Of a stretch of 64,000 nucleotides of DNA, positions 35,543-43,607 are shown one piece after another. A program made the position numbers and the translations under genes. The DNA is from an uncultured Lachnospiraceae bacterium (GTDB taxonomy: Bacteria; Bacillota; Clostridia; Lachnospirales; Lachnospiraceae), in NCBI GenBank assembly GCA_902778245.1, contig CACYXH010000010.1, positions 18,082 to 82,081 on the forward strand, read 5' to 3'. The notes beneath the pieces were generated by a model, which saw nothing but the letters and a program-made list of their open reading frames with translations, did not search any database and was not told the origin of the DNA. Within the stretch, counting starts at the first letter, position 1; every line of letters starts with the position of its first letter.

Positions 35543-36217
35543 CTAGGGGGCCAAAATAATCTGGTCCACTGTCACAAACTCATACCCCTGATCCAGTAAT
35601 AAGTCTACCACCTGCAGAGCAGCCTGCGCCGAAGATGCATAACAATCGTGGAACAAAATGATATCCTGATCTTTCACCTGTTTCATCACTTTCTCCACTG
35701 TGGCGGGTACGTTTTTTGTGGTCCAATCCAAAGTGTCAATGCTCCACATAACCGGCAGCATAGTAACATCGTATTCCAGAGCCTTATTCCACACCCCAAA
35801 TGGCGGGCGGGCAAACTCCGTTCCCTCACCGGTAACACGCTCCACCAGCTCACTGGTCTTTTCCAGTTCTTCCGCCGCTGCCTGCTTCTCTATACAGTCC
35901 AGTTTCTTGTGACTGTACGTGTGATTGCCGATCAGATGCCCCTCCTGGTGCATCCGCTCCAAAAGTTCTTCATTTCCCTCAATGTTCTTTCCAATGACAA
36001 AGAACGTGGCCTTTACTCCCCGTTCTTTTAATCCATCCAATATTTGCGCCGTGTAGACCGGATGCGGACCGTCATCAAACGTCAGCGCGATCTGTGGCGT
36101 CATTTCCTCCTCCGCCAGCGTTTTCTCTCCAAACCAAAGAACAAGAACGCAGATCAGCACCGGCACGATCCGCAGATCACGAACAGTTCTAATATTTATC
36201 CCAAACCTTTTCTTCAT
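35543..36217 (-). CDS. Polysaccharide deacetylase (NodB/CE4)
   Basis: 224-aa secreted or membrane-anchored deacetylase acting on cell-wall sugar polymers. N-terminal hydrophobic anchor at residues 16-35, then the NodB motifs: ALTFDDGPHPVYT (D-D), NHTYSHKKLD (H-x3-H metal ligands), FARPPFGVWN, MWSIDTLDWTTKN and ILFHDCYASSA (catalytic His). Spacing of motifs is normal. It overlaps no neighbour; the 100 bases after it contain two small hairpins (around 35475-35487 and 35517-35532). Confidence 0.92.
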   Translation of the reverse strand: MKKRFGINIRTVRDLRIVPVLICVLVLWFGEKTLAEEEMTPQIALTFDDGPHPVYTAQILDGLKERGVKATFFVIGKNIEGNEELLERMHQEGHLIGNHTYSHKKLDCIEKQAAAEELEKTSELVERVTGEGTEFARPPFGVWNKALEYDVTMLPVMWSIDTLDWTTKNVPATVEKVMKQVKDQDIILFHDCYASSAQAALQVVDLLLDQGYEFVTVDQIILAP

Positions 36218-36287
36218 ATTCCTGACCGATACAACAGGTTTCCCTATTACTTATGTTTCCCGGCTGCGTATCATGTCAGTTTCTTTC

Positions 36288-37406
36288 CTATAAACCCTGC
36301 TTTTCAAACGGAAACCGGTAAGGAAGATGATAGCGGTCACGGATCTCAATAAACTCTTTCTGGACAGCCTCCCCCACCGGGACGCCTTTATCCTTTCGTT
36401 CCTGCCACACCAGATACTCCTTTTCTCCCGCAGTGTAGATGCGTTCCTGGCCGGGAGCTTTTTCGGAAGAACGTAGCTGCCGCAATATCTCCCCGGTTAT
36501 TTTTCGGAACTCTTCTTCTCCCATAAAGAACTCCGGATTGATCACAAGGAAGAAGTGACCCAGATGGTACGGCGTCTTATTTCCATTTTCGTCAATACCG
36601 TTTAACATCTTCATAAAGTTTCCTGCCTGCAATGCCGCGGAGAGGATCTCCACTACCGCAGCGTAACCATAGCCTTTATAACCGGCAAGTTCCTCCCCGA
36701 TACCGCCAAGGGGCGTCAGAGCCGCATGGCCCTGCGTAAGATCTTTTAAAATCTGCTGGCTGTCCGTCTTTGCCTTGCCGTCCCGGCCAATTACCATGCC
36801 GGCAGGTACCTCTTTCCCGCTTCTGGCATAGTACTCGATCTTGCCGCGCTGGGTGATGGATGTGGCGCAGTCCAGCACAAACGGAAATTCCTCATCCGTT
36901 GGGAAGGCGAAGGTCAGAGGGTTGGTGCCCAGCATATTCTCCACGCCAAAAGTAGGCGCAATGGACGGTCGCGCGTTCGTCCCTGTGATGCCCAGCATTC
37001 CCTGCCGGGAGGCCATCATTGCCCAGTACCCGGCGATGCCGTAGTGGGTGGAATTGCGGATCACCGCCATGCCCATGCCGTATTTTTTTGCCTTCTCGAT
37101 AATGGAATTCATGGCCTTGTAGGAGGCCACCATACCCATGCCGTCGTGAGCGTCCACCACCAGGGTAGTGACCGTCTCTTTCAATATTTCATATTCCGTC
37201 ACCGGCTTCTGGATACCGGCGTTGATCCGGTCAATATAAATGGGTTTGAACCGGTTGCATCCATGACTCTCAATGCCTCTCCGGTCGCTCTCCATCAGAA
37301 CATCCGCGCAGATTTTCGCGTCTTCTTCCGGAACTCCCACCGTTTTGAATGCGTCTGTCATAAAATTGCCGATCAAATCCCAGGATACATAAGGTCTCGT
37401 CTCCAT
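36288..37406 (-). CDS. Malate/L-lactate dehydrogenase-type oxidoreductase (Ldh_2)
   Basis: NAD(P)-dependent 2-hydroxyacid dehydrogenase of the Ldh_2/YbiC superfamily, not related to classical MDH/LDH. RRGIESHGCNRFKPIYIDRI, RNSTHYGIAGYWAMMASRQG, GTNPLTFAFPTDEEFPFVLD and GYKGYGYAAVVEILSAAL are family landmarks. 372 aa from METRPYV, which follows GGAGGAGG. Substrate (malate, lactate, ureidoglycolate or sulfolactate) cannot be decided from sequence; it stands alone. Confidence 0.88.
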   Translation of the reverse strand: METRPYVSWDLIGNFMTDAFKTVGVPEEDAKICADVLMESDRRGIESHGCNRFKPIYIDRINAGIQKPVTEYEILKETVTTLVVDAHDGMGMVASYKAMNSIIEKAKKYGMGMAVIRNSTHYGIAGYWAMMASRQGMLGITGTNARPSIAPTFGVENMLGTNPLTFAFPTDEEFPFVLDCATSITQRGKIEYYARSGKEVPAGMVIGRDGKAKTDSQQILKDLTQGHAALTPLGGIGEELAGYKGYGYAAVVEILSAALQAGNFMKMLNGIDENGNKTPYHLGHFFLVINPEFFMGEEEFRKITGEILRQLRSSEKAPGQERIYTAGEKEYLVWQERKDKGVPVGEAVQKEFIEIRDRYHLPYRFPFEKQGL

Positions 37407-37494
37407 GCTGTACCTCCTCCGTCGTTTCCCCAAACACCCCGTATAGACTATTTTTATAGTAAAGATTATAGCATATATTTATCCCAATACCTAC

Positions 37495-37537
37495 AAAAAA
37501 TTCCGGCTATCTCTCATTATTGAGAAAATAGCCGGAA
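37495..37537 (-). terminator. Terminator of the clpB-DUF4250 unit
   Basis: TTCCGGCTAT / ATAGCCGGAA with an inner TCTC..GAGA pair; on the minus strand a T6 run follows. It ends the transcript just after the DUF4250 stop. Confidence 0.85.
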
Positions 37538-37549
37538 CTTAACATCTGC

Positions 37550-37723
37550 TCACACAAACGCGTTCAACGCTTTATCGTACTCATAGTCAATACTCCGCAG
37601 CTTCTCCACAATTTCTTCTCTGTCAGCGTCTAGTGCCGAGCAAAGCTCATCCAGAGAAGGATAATGGTCGCGAAGCTGCGTATTTACATAACTGAGCAGC
37701 ATCACCGGGTCATTTGGCAGCAT
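37550..37723 (-). CDS. DUF4250 small protein
   Basis: 57-aa gene read directly from the sequence: MLPNDPVMLLSYVNTQLRDH, then YPSLDELCSALDADREEIVE and KLRSIDYEYDKALNAFV. This matches DUF4250, a short helical, CUE/UBA-like family common in Clostridia. AGGTGA precedes the ATG. It lies 31 bases after the clpB stop and before the shared terminator, so it is probably transcribed from the heat-shock promoter. Function unknown. Confidence 0.88.
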   Translation of the reverse strand: MLPNDPVMLLSYVNTQLRDHYPSLDELCSALDADREEIVEKLRSIDYEYDKALNAFV

Positions 37724-37754
37724 AACTTCACCTGCTTTCTTATTCTGCCCTCTC

Positions 37755-40355
37755 TTACTCCACCGTAACTTCGGGCTTTACTTTTGCCACAAGTTTTCCA
37801 TCTTCCACATCCAGAACAATGGTGTCGCCCTCCATCACTGTGCCGGAGAGGATCAGCCGGGCTGCCAGCGTCTCCACATTCTTCTGCAGGAAACGCTTCA
37901 GCGGACGCGCGCCATAGATCGGGTCGTAGCCGCCCTCCACCACATAATCTTTGCCTGCCTGCGTCAGTTCCAGGCGGATATCCTGGCCGGCAAGACGTTT
38001 ATTCAGGTCATCCATCATCAGATTAATGATATTGCCGATATTCTCTCTTGTCAACGGTTTAAACATGATGATCTCATCCAGGCGGTTCAGGAACTCCGGA
38101 CGGAAATGCGCCCGCAGGTCATTCATTACCATATCCTGATTCTCTGCCCGTATCTCCCCGTTGTCCTCTATGCCGTCCAGAAGATAGGACGAGCCGATAT
38201 TGGAAGTCATGATCAGGATCGTGTTCTTAAAATCCACTGTGCGTCCCTGGGAATCCGTGATACGGCCGTCATCCAGTACCTGCAGCAGCACATTAAACAC
38301 GTCCGGATGCGCTTTCTCGATCTCATCAAACAAAACTACAGAGTATGGTTTCCTGCGGACCGCCTCCGTAAGCTGTCCGCCCTCCTCGTAACCAACATAT
38401 CCGGGAGGCGCCCCGATCAGACGGGATACCGAGTGTTTCTCCATATATTCACTCATATCGATACGTACCATGTTCTGCTCGTCATCAAACAGATTTTCTG
38501 CCAGAGCCTTCGCCAGTTCTGTCTTACCTACCCCGGTAGGCCCTAAGAACAGGAAGGAACCGATGGGCTTTGTGGGATCCTTGATACCTGCTTTGGAACG
38601 CAGGATGGCATCCGTCACCTTCTCCACACCGTCATCCTGGCCGATGACACGCTTGTGCAGCTGGCCCGCCAGCGACAGTATCTTGCTGCGCTCTCCCTGG
38701 GTCAGCTTCGCAACCGGGATCCCGGTCCAGCGGGAAATGATCCGGGAGATCTCTTCCTCCGTCACGCTCTCGTGTACCAGAGACAGATCCTGTTTCTTCA
38801 CTTTATCTTCCTCGATGGCCAACTGCTGCTGCAATTTCGGCAATTCACCATACTGCAGCTCCGCTGCCCTGTTCAGGTCGTACTTCTGCTTCGCCAATTC
38901 GATTTCTTTATTCATAGCCTCGATCTGTTCCCGCAGACCGGACAGCTTCTCTACGGAATGTTTCTCGTTGTCCCACTGGGCCTTTTTCGCGTTAAATTCA
39001 TCCCGCAGTTCTGCCAGTTCTTTCTGCAGCGTCGCCAGACGCTCCTGGCTGGCCTTATCGGTCTCCTTCTTTAACGCTGCTTCCTCGATTTCCATCTGCA
39101 TCACGCGGCGCTGCAGTTCATCCAGCTCCGTGGGCAGGGAATCCAGTTCCGTCTTGATCAAAGCGCAGGCTTCATCCACCAGATCAATAGCTTTATCCGG
39201 CAGGAACCGGTCAGATATATAGCGGTGCGACAGGGTAGCCGCCGCCACCAGAGCGCTGTCTGTGATCTTCACACCGTGATACACCTCATAGCGCTCTTTC
39301 AGTCCACGGAGGATCGAAATCGTATCCTCCACCGTAGGTTCATCCACCAGAACCGGCTGGAAACGCCGCTCCAGCGCCGGATCTTTTTCAATGTATTTCC
39401 GGTATTCATCCAGCGTCGTGGCGCCGATACAGTGCAGTTCGCCCCGGGCCAGCATAGGCTTTAACATATTTCCGGCGTCCATGGCCCCATCCGTCTTACC
39501 CGCGCCAACGATCAGGTGCAGCTCATCAATAAACAGGATGATCTCGCCCTCGCTCTTTCTCACTTCCTCCAGAACGGCTTTCAGACGTTCCTCAAACTCG
39601 CCCCGATATTTTGCTCCCGCCACCAGAGCTCCCATATCCAGCGCAAAAATCTTTTTATTCTTCAAACCCTCCGGGACATCCCCCCGGACAATACGCTGTG
39701 CCAGACCTTCCACAACGGCGGTCTTACCTACGCCGGGCTCTCCGATCAGAACCGGATTATTCTTCGTCTTCCGGGACAGGATGCGGATCACGTTGCGGAT
39801 TTCCGAATCACGGCCGATCACCGGATCCATTTTCTGATTTCTGGCCTTCTCCACCAGGTCTTCGCCATACTTATTCAGCGTATCGTAAGTAACCTCCGGA
39901 TTGTCTGTCGTTACCCGCTGATTGCCCCGGACTGTGGAAAGCGCCTGCAAAAAACGCTCTTTTGTGATGCCGTATTCCTTGAAGAAGGATTTCATGGACG
40001 GGCTGGGATGATCCACCAGGGACAGGAACAGATGCTCCACGGAGACATACTCATCTCCCATGGCTTTCGCCTCATCCTCCGCGCTCACCAGAGCCTTATT
40101 CAGATACTGTCCAATATACGGCTGCCCTCCGGAAACCTTCGTTCTACTGTTCAAAAGCTGCTCCAGACGGTTCTCAAAATGCTCCTTCTGGATTTCCATC
40201 TTCTCTACCAGCTTCAGGATCAGACTGTCTTCCTGTTTTATTAAACTGTACAGCAGGTGTTCCTGCTCCAGCTCCTGATTTCCGAATTCATATGCGATTT
40301 TTTCTAGGTCGTTCACTGCCTGGATGGATTTCTGTGTAAATTTACTGATATTCAT
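37755..40355 (-). CDS. clpB: ATP-dependent disaggregase ClpB
   Basis: Hexameric AAA+ chaperone that, with DnaK, rescues aggregated proteins. 866 aa: N domain (1-145), first AAA with [19 protein letters not shown], coiled-coil middle domain (about 400-520, [20 protein letters not shown]), second AAA with [20 protein letters not shown] and the C-terminal RPLKRFLQK. Start MNISKFT follows GAGAGGGGG. A CIRCE element overlaps its promoter (40426-40452), so HrcA control is expected. Confidence 0.98.
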   Translation of the reverse strand: MNISKFTQKSIQAVNDLEKIAYEFGNQELEQEHLLYSLIKQEDSLILKLVEKMEIQKEHFENRLEQLLNSRTKVSGGQPYIGQYLNKALVSAEDEAKAMGDEYVSVEHLFLSLVDHPSPSMKSFFKEYGITKERFLQALSTVRGNQRVTTDNPEVTYDTLNKYGEDLVEKARNQKMDPVIGRDSEIRNVIRILSRKTKNNPVLIGEPGVGKTAVVEGLAQRIVRGDVPEGLKNKKIFALDMGALVAGAKYRGEFEERLKAVLEEVRKSEGEIILFIDELHLIVGAGKTDGAMDAGNMLKPMLARGELHCIGATTLDEYRKYIEKDPALERRFQPVLVDEPTVEDTISILRGLKERYEVYHGVKITDSALVAAATLSHRYISDRFLPDKAIDLVDEACALIKTELDSLPTELDELQRRVMQMEIEEAALKKETDKASQERLATLQKELAELRDEFNAKKAQWDNEKHSVEKLSGLREQIEAMNKEIELAKQKYDLNRAAELQYGELPKLQQQLAIEEDKVKKQDLSLVHESVTEEEISRIISRWTGIPVAKLTQGERSKILSLAGQLHKRVIGQDDGVEKVTDAILRSKAGIKDPTKPIGSFLFLGPTGVGKTELAKALAENLFDDEQNMVRIDMSEYMEKHSVSRLIGAPPGYVGYEEGGQLTEAVRRKPYSVVLFDEIEKAHPDVFNVLLQVLDDGRITDSQGRTVDFKNTILIMTSNIGSSYLLDGIEDNGEIRAENQDMVMNDLRAHFRPEFLNRLDEIIMFKPLTRENIGNIINLMMDDLNKRLAGQDIRLELTQAGKDYVVEGGYDPIYGARPLKRFLQKNVETLAARLILSGTVMEGDTIVLDVEDGKLVAKVKPEVTVE

Positions 40356-40409
40356 AAACAAGCCCCCTCTCAGTGCTATGTATTGAGTTCTTTGTTCTAC
40401 TTGAACTAT

Positions 40410-40452
40410 AACATAACACATTTTGTTAGCACTGTCAATAGGCGAGTGCTAA
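40410..40452 (-). promoter_or_regulatory. clpB promoter with CIRCE element (HrcA operator)
   Basis: TTAGCACTG-N9-GAGTGCTAA at 40426-40452 differs from the CIRCE consensus (TTAGCACTC-N9-GAGTGCTAA) at one base. Within it lies the -35 TTGACA (40438-40433, minus strand), with TATGTT 17 bases on (40415-40410). HrcA binding would block the polymerase. Confidence 0.92.
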
Positions 40453-40539
40453 TTTTTTGTAAAGATTTTGTGAAGCCTTGATTTTACGGGCTTCACAGGG
40501 ATTTTTCACTTACTTTCGCACGGAGGTTTCTTGGTTTGA

Positions 40540-40607
40540 CCACATTTTTACGACAAATTCTTGGAAAAATATATTCGTCTGATTTTCTTACCACATTTTA
40601 CAACAAC
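40540..40607. repeat. Direct repeats beside integrase gene: candidate arm-binding or att sites
   Basis: CCACATTTTTACGACAA (40540-40556) and CCACATTTTACAACAAC (40591-40607) are imperfect copies 51 bases apart; a third ACCACA follows at about 40621. They lie between the CIRCE promoter and the integrase stop. Tn916-type integrases bind short repeats near the element ends through their N-terminal domain, so these are candidates for such sites and for the left end of the island. Confidence 0.5.
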
Positions 40608-40617
40608 GACTTCTGGT

Positions 40618-41841
40618 TTATACCACAGCAGGTACGGTTTCCGGCAGGTTCATTTTAGACATCTCATTCTCCACGTGAGACTTCTCTGCAATATGATTGT
40701 AGACATTCATTGTGATCTGTGCATCTGAATGGCCCATCACATACTGCATAACTTTGGGATTGACACTGTTCTCACCCAGTCTGGTACATCCCGTATGACG
40801 AAGGGTATGCGATGAAATAGGAGGCATCAGCTCCGGCTCTCGCTTCTCTTCTTCTGCCAGTTTGCTTTCTTTCTTATTATAGGCATTGACAATATTTTTC
40901 AGAAAACTGTTCACTCCCGCCGGCATAATTGGACGTCCATGCTTTGTATTGAAGATGAATCCACTGCGTCCACCGATCTCTACATTACTCTGCAAACCAA
41001 GCATTAGGTTCAGCTCTCTCTGTTTACGGAACGCATCATATACCATCTGTGTCATAGGAATATCTCTGATTCCTGCATCCGTTTTGGTTTCTGAATCATG
41101 GAAACAATACCCTTCATCACCTTCATAATACACAAGCTGTCCACCTACATGGATCTCCCGATTCTTCATATCCACATCTGACCAGGTTAAACCGATGGTC
41201 TCACTCACTCTCAGGCAAGCCCCAAACATAACCTGCATCATTGGAAGATGAGGCTTATACACATTACTCTGTTCAACAAACTTCAGAAGTTTTTCCTGCT
41301 GTTCCAGTGTCAGTGCTTCTTTCTCTTTTACCGGAGCCCCATAATCTCCAAGTGTTCCAGTTACCGGATTCTTGCGGATAATCCCATCTTCCACTGCCAG
41401 TTCAAAACTGGGATTCAATAAGCCATAAAGACCTTTGATCGTGCTGTGTGCCAGTCCTTCATCTGACAATGCGGAAAAGAATGTCCTTACGTGAGATGTC
41501 TTAAAATCCACAACACGAATGTTTCCCAAAGTATTTCGTATCCGGTAGTCCCACATACGGATATAATTCTTTTTCGTTCTTTCCTTAATATTCTTTGTTG
41601 CCATGTATCGCTCAAACAACGTATTTACGGTCAGCTTCTTGACTGATGCATCTGTAATAAGCAAATCATCCATATCCTTATTGATCTTCTTTTCCATTTC
41701 TCGCAGACTCGCCAGATCAGCTGCATAAACCGAATTACGCTTTCCGGTAATTTCATCCTTGTAGCGATACTCATAACGTCCATCCGGACGCTGGTATTCA
41801 CCTGTTTTTAAATTTCTGCCTTTATTATCTTTTCTTGCCAT
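40618..41841 (-). CDS. Tn916-type tyrosine recombinase (integrase)
   Basis: About 407 aa. N-terminal Tn916 DNA-binding domain (RNLKTGEYQRPDGRYEYRYK), core-binding region around residues 70-160, and catalytic domain with ACLRVSETIGLTW (Arg), SHTLRHTGCTRL (H-x-x-R) and MGHSDAQITMNVYNH (His, nucleophile Tyr). All catalytic residues are present, so it should be active. Start MARKDNKG is chosen by homology to Tn916 Int. It marks the boundary of the island; excisionase lies 225 bases upstream in the same direction. Confidence 0.95.
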   Translation of the reverse strand: MARKDNKGRNLKTGEYQRPDGRYEYRYKDEITGKRNSVYAADLASLREMEKKINKDMDDLLITDASVKKLTVNTLFERYMATKNIKERTKKNYIRMWDYRIRNTLGNIRVVDFKTSHVRTFFSALSDEGLAHSTIKGLYGLLNPSFELAVEDGIIRKNPVTGTLGDYGAPVKEKEALTLEQQEKLLKFVEQSNVYKPHLPMMQVMFGACLRVSETIGLTWSDVDMKNREIHVGGQLVYYEGDEGYCFHDSETKTDAGIRDIPMTQMVYDAFRKQRELNLMLGLQSNVEIGGRSGFIFNTKHGRPIMPAGVNSFLKNIVNAYNKKESKLAEEEKREPELMPPISSHTLRHTGCTRLGENSVNPKVMQYVMGHSDAQITMNVYNHIAEKSHVENEMSKMNLPETVPAVV

Positions 41842-42065
41842 ATCAATCATTCCTTTCACTTTATTTTTCGTTATTCGGAATGATTTTTGTCCTGTCGGTA
41901 TCAGTCATATACTGTCTGATATCTGCTCACAGATTAACATAATATTTTATGATTTCCAAGGGTAAATTCCTGCAAAATGCTAATTTTTATTTGCCTTTTT
42001 TACAGGAATACTTTTCACTTTTCATTCCGAAGGAAAGTTGTTGTATTTTATCCTCTCATCTTTCA

Positions 42066-42260
42066 TTACACTGCCATTGCATCAATATATTTTTTTATCT
42101 TATCCACGTTATAGAGAACACGTCTTCCAACAATCACTCTTGCCTCTGCATAGTCTGCAATTTTCTTTGCAGTTACTTCTCCGCAGGATAACATTGCCAT
42201 TAATCCTTCAATATCTACCGTCAGACGGTTCTCAGCCTTATACTCTGTTGTTTTTCTCAT
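42066..42260 (-). CDS. Excisionase-like helix-turn-helix protein
   Basis: 64-aa basic protein with a winged-helix/MerR-like fold of the Tn916 Xis/AlpA type: LMAMLSCGEVTAKKIADYAE followed by ARVIVGRRVLYNVDKIKKYI, where the basic VGRR stretch and terminal helix are typical. Position directly upstream of the integrase supports a directionality role. The start is preceded by GGAGGTAGGTGC. Confidence 0.8.
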   Translation of the reverse strand: MRKTTEYKAENRLTVDIEGLMAMLSCGEVTAKKIADYAEARVIVGRRVLYNVDKIKKYIDAMAV

Positions 42261-42822
42261 GATGCACCTACCTCCTTTCCTCCGTATTCTTCTGCATCAC
42301 CTCCCAGACAGCGGTTATGTCCGTTGTCAGTACATTGATTTTTTGTTTGAACTTCTTACGATGATTTTCCATTCCGTTCGGCGTGTTGGCTTCCATTTGT
42401 ATATGGCGGTGTCAACGTTACATTTGACCTCTATCAGAAATCTTTCTGAATACTGGCAGCTTCTTCTCAAACATACCAGCCGTTGCCGGAGTATCTTCGG
42501 TTTCCACATACTATTCTCTGATACAGCGGTGGAATCCTGTGTTACCTTTAAGCCCGAAAGGCACCCATACAGCTCATTCAATTTTCAAGGTTCAATAATC
42601 AAAAGTTTTTAGGTATACATTTTTGTACCTATTTGATTTAATGCCATTATATCCCCCGTTACTGCTAATGTCAATAGCACTTCATGCGTTTTAGGTTCTT
42701 TTTTGTACTCTTTTTTATTGATTTTCTGCTAGTTTGTGTTATAATATGGACAAATAGTTATTCATTTTTTGATTTTACTATCTTCAATGGATGTTTATCA
42801 GGACTAATGCAGAGGTGGCTTT
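42261..42822. other. Regulatory stretch between excisionase and XRE gene
   Basis: About 560 bases. A minus-strand frame (42327-42581) starting at TTG gives an 84-aa basic peptide with GCLSGLKVTQDSTAVSENS; it has no ribosome site and resembles spurious frames common in such elements, so I do not call it. At 42610-42632 AGGTA and TACCT flank a short AT-rich loop, and a similar AGGTTCTTTTTTGTACT lies at 42693-42709; these may be operators for the XRE protein. The xre promoter is at 42718-42745. Confidence 0.45.
42718..42745 (+). promoter_or_regulatory. Promoter of the island XRE regulator
   Basis: TTGATT (42718-42723) and TATAAT (42740-42745), 16 bases apart, 77 bases before the xre ATG. Confidence 0.7.
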
Positions 42823-43392
42823 ATGAATTTTAATCTGAAACTAAAAAAAATCCGGACATTCCGGAAAATGACACAAAAAGAACTGTCAGAGAAGATCGGA
42901 CTGACCGATCAACATAGAATTGTACAATACGAAAAAGGCGTTCGTGTTCCCAAAAAAGATCTGGTCGATAAAATGGCTACAGCTCTTGATGTTAATCCTT
43001 ATACCCTCTATGATACCGCTGGACGTGACGCTTCCGAAATGATGGAACTGCTTTTCTGGCTGGATGAATTTAATCCATCTGCCCTGCACCTGTTTCTTCC
43101 TCGGAAATTTCCTGGTGAAAAATGTAATGAAGTAGCAGACACTTCCGTTTACTACCATGATAACGATAGCTGGCCTGCCCATGCTCCTGTCTGTATGTGG
43201 TTTGATTATGGGGTTCTGAATGATTTTCTGAAAGAATGGGTAGTTCGAATGGATGAACTGAAATCCGGTGTGATTACCAGAGACGAGTATTTTGAATGGA
43301 AAATCAATTGGCCGTATACCTGTGATGATTGTGGAAAGTTTGAACCTAAGAAACAATGGCGCTCTGCAAAATCAGAACTCAGTGAAACTTAG
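42823..43392 (+). CDS. XRE-family transcriptional regulator
   Basis: 189 aa with an N-terminal Cro/C1 HTH (KKIRTFRKMTQKELSEKIGL through KDLVDKMATALDVNPYTLYD, residues 8-65) and a C-terminal domain of unknown fold ending with YTCDDCGKFEPKK, a CxxC that may bind metal. It is divergent from the integrase/excisionase pair and from the BREX operon end, as expected of an element master regulator. A terminator follows at 43432-43479. Common in mobile elements of gut Clostridia. Confidence 0.88.
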   Translation: MNFNLKLKKIRTFRKMTQKELSEKIGLTDQHRIVQYEKGVRVPKKDLVDKMATALDVNPYTLYDTAGRDASEMMELLFWLDEFNPSALHLFLPRKFPGEKCNEVADTSVYYHDNDSWPAHAPVCMWFDYGVLNDFLKEWVVRMDELKSGVITRDEYFEWKINWPYTCDDCGKFEPKKQWRSAKSELSET

Positions 43393-43543
43393 CAAAACTT
43401 AAATTCACTGCTTTTTTCTCTTTAGCAAAAGAAAAAGCACTGTAAAAACCAATAATCCAACGGTTTTCAGTGCTTTTTTCATGTTTTTCCTATTAAATTT
43501 TCCTCAGACACCTATATAAGTGAAACTTAGCGAAACTTAAATT
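43381..43543. repeat. Pair of 25-bp direct repeats around the xre terminator
   Basis: Copies at 43381-43405 and 43519-43543 differ at one base (GTGAAACTTAGC(A/G)AAACTT core). Each contains AAACTTA twice. The first covers the last codons and stop of the xre gene, the second lies 65 bases before the end of the TrlF gene. Between them is the xre terminator. They may be a duplication footprint of an insertion or excision. Confidence 0.75.
43432..43479 (+). terminator. Terminator of the XRE gene
   Basis: AAAAAGCACTG / CAGTGCTTTTTT with inner AAAACC / GGTTTT, ending in T6. Bidirectional in form; may also end the BREX operon transcript arriving from the right. Confidence 0.85.
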
Positions 43544-43607
43544 ATGTCCAATATGGAATATACATATTTGTTTGTTCTTGATTTTTTAATCTGATCATCT
43601 ATGCAAT

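Noticed and set aside
42327-42581. 84-codon basic frame between excisionase and xre
   Set aside because: Starts at TTG without ribosome site; similar frames are recurrent spurious calls in mobile elements.
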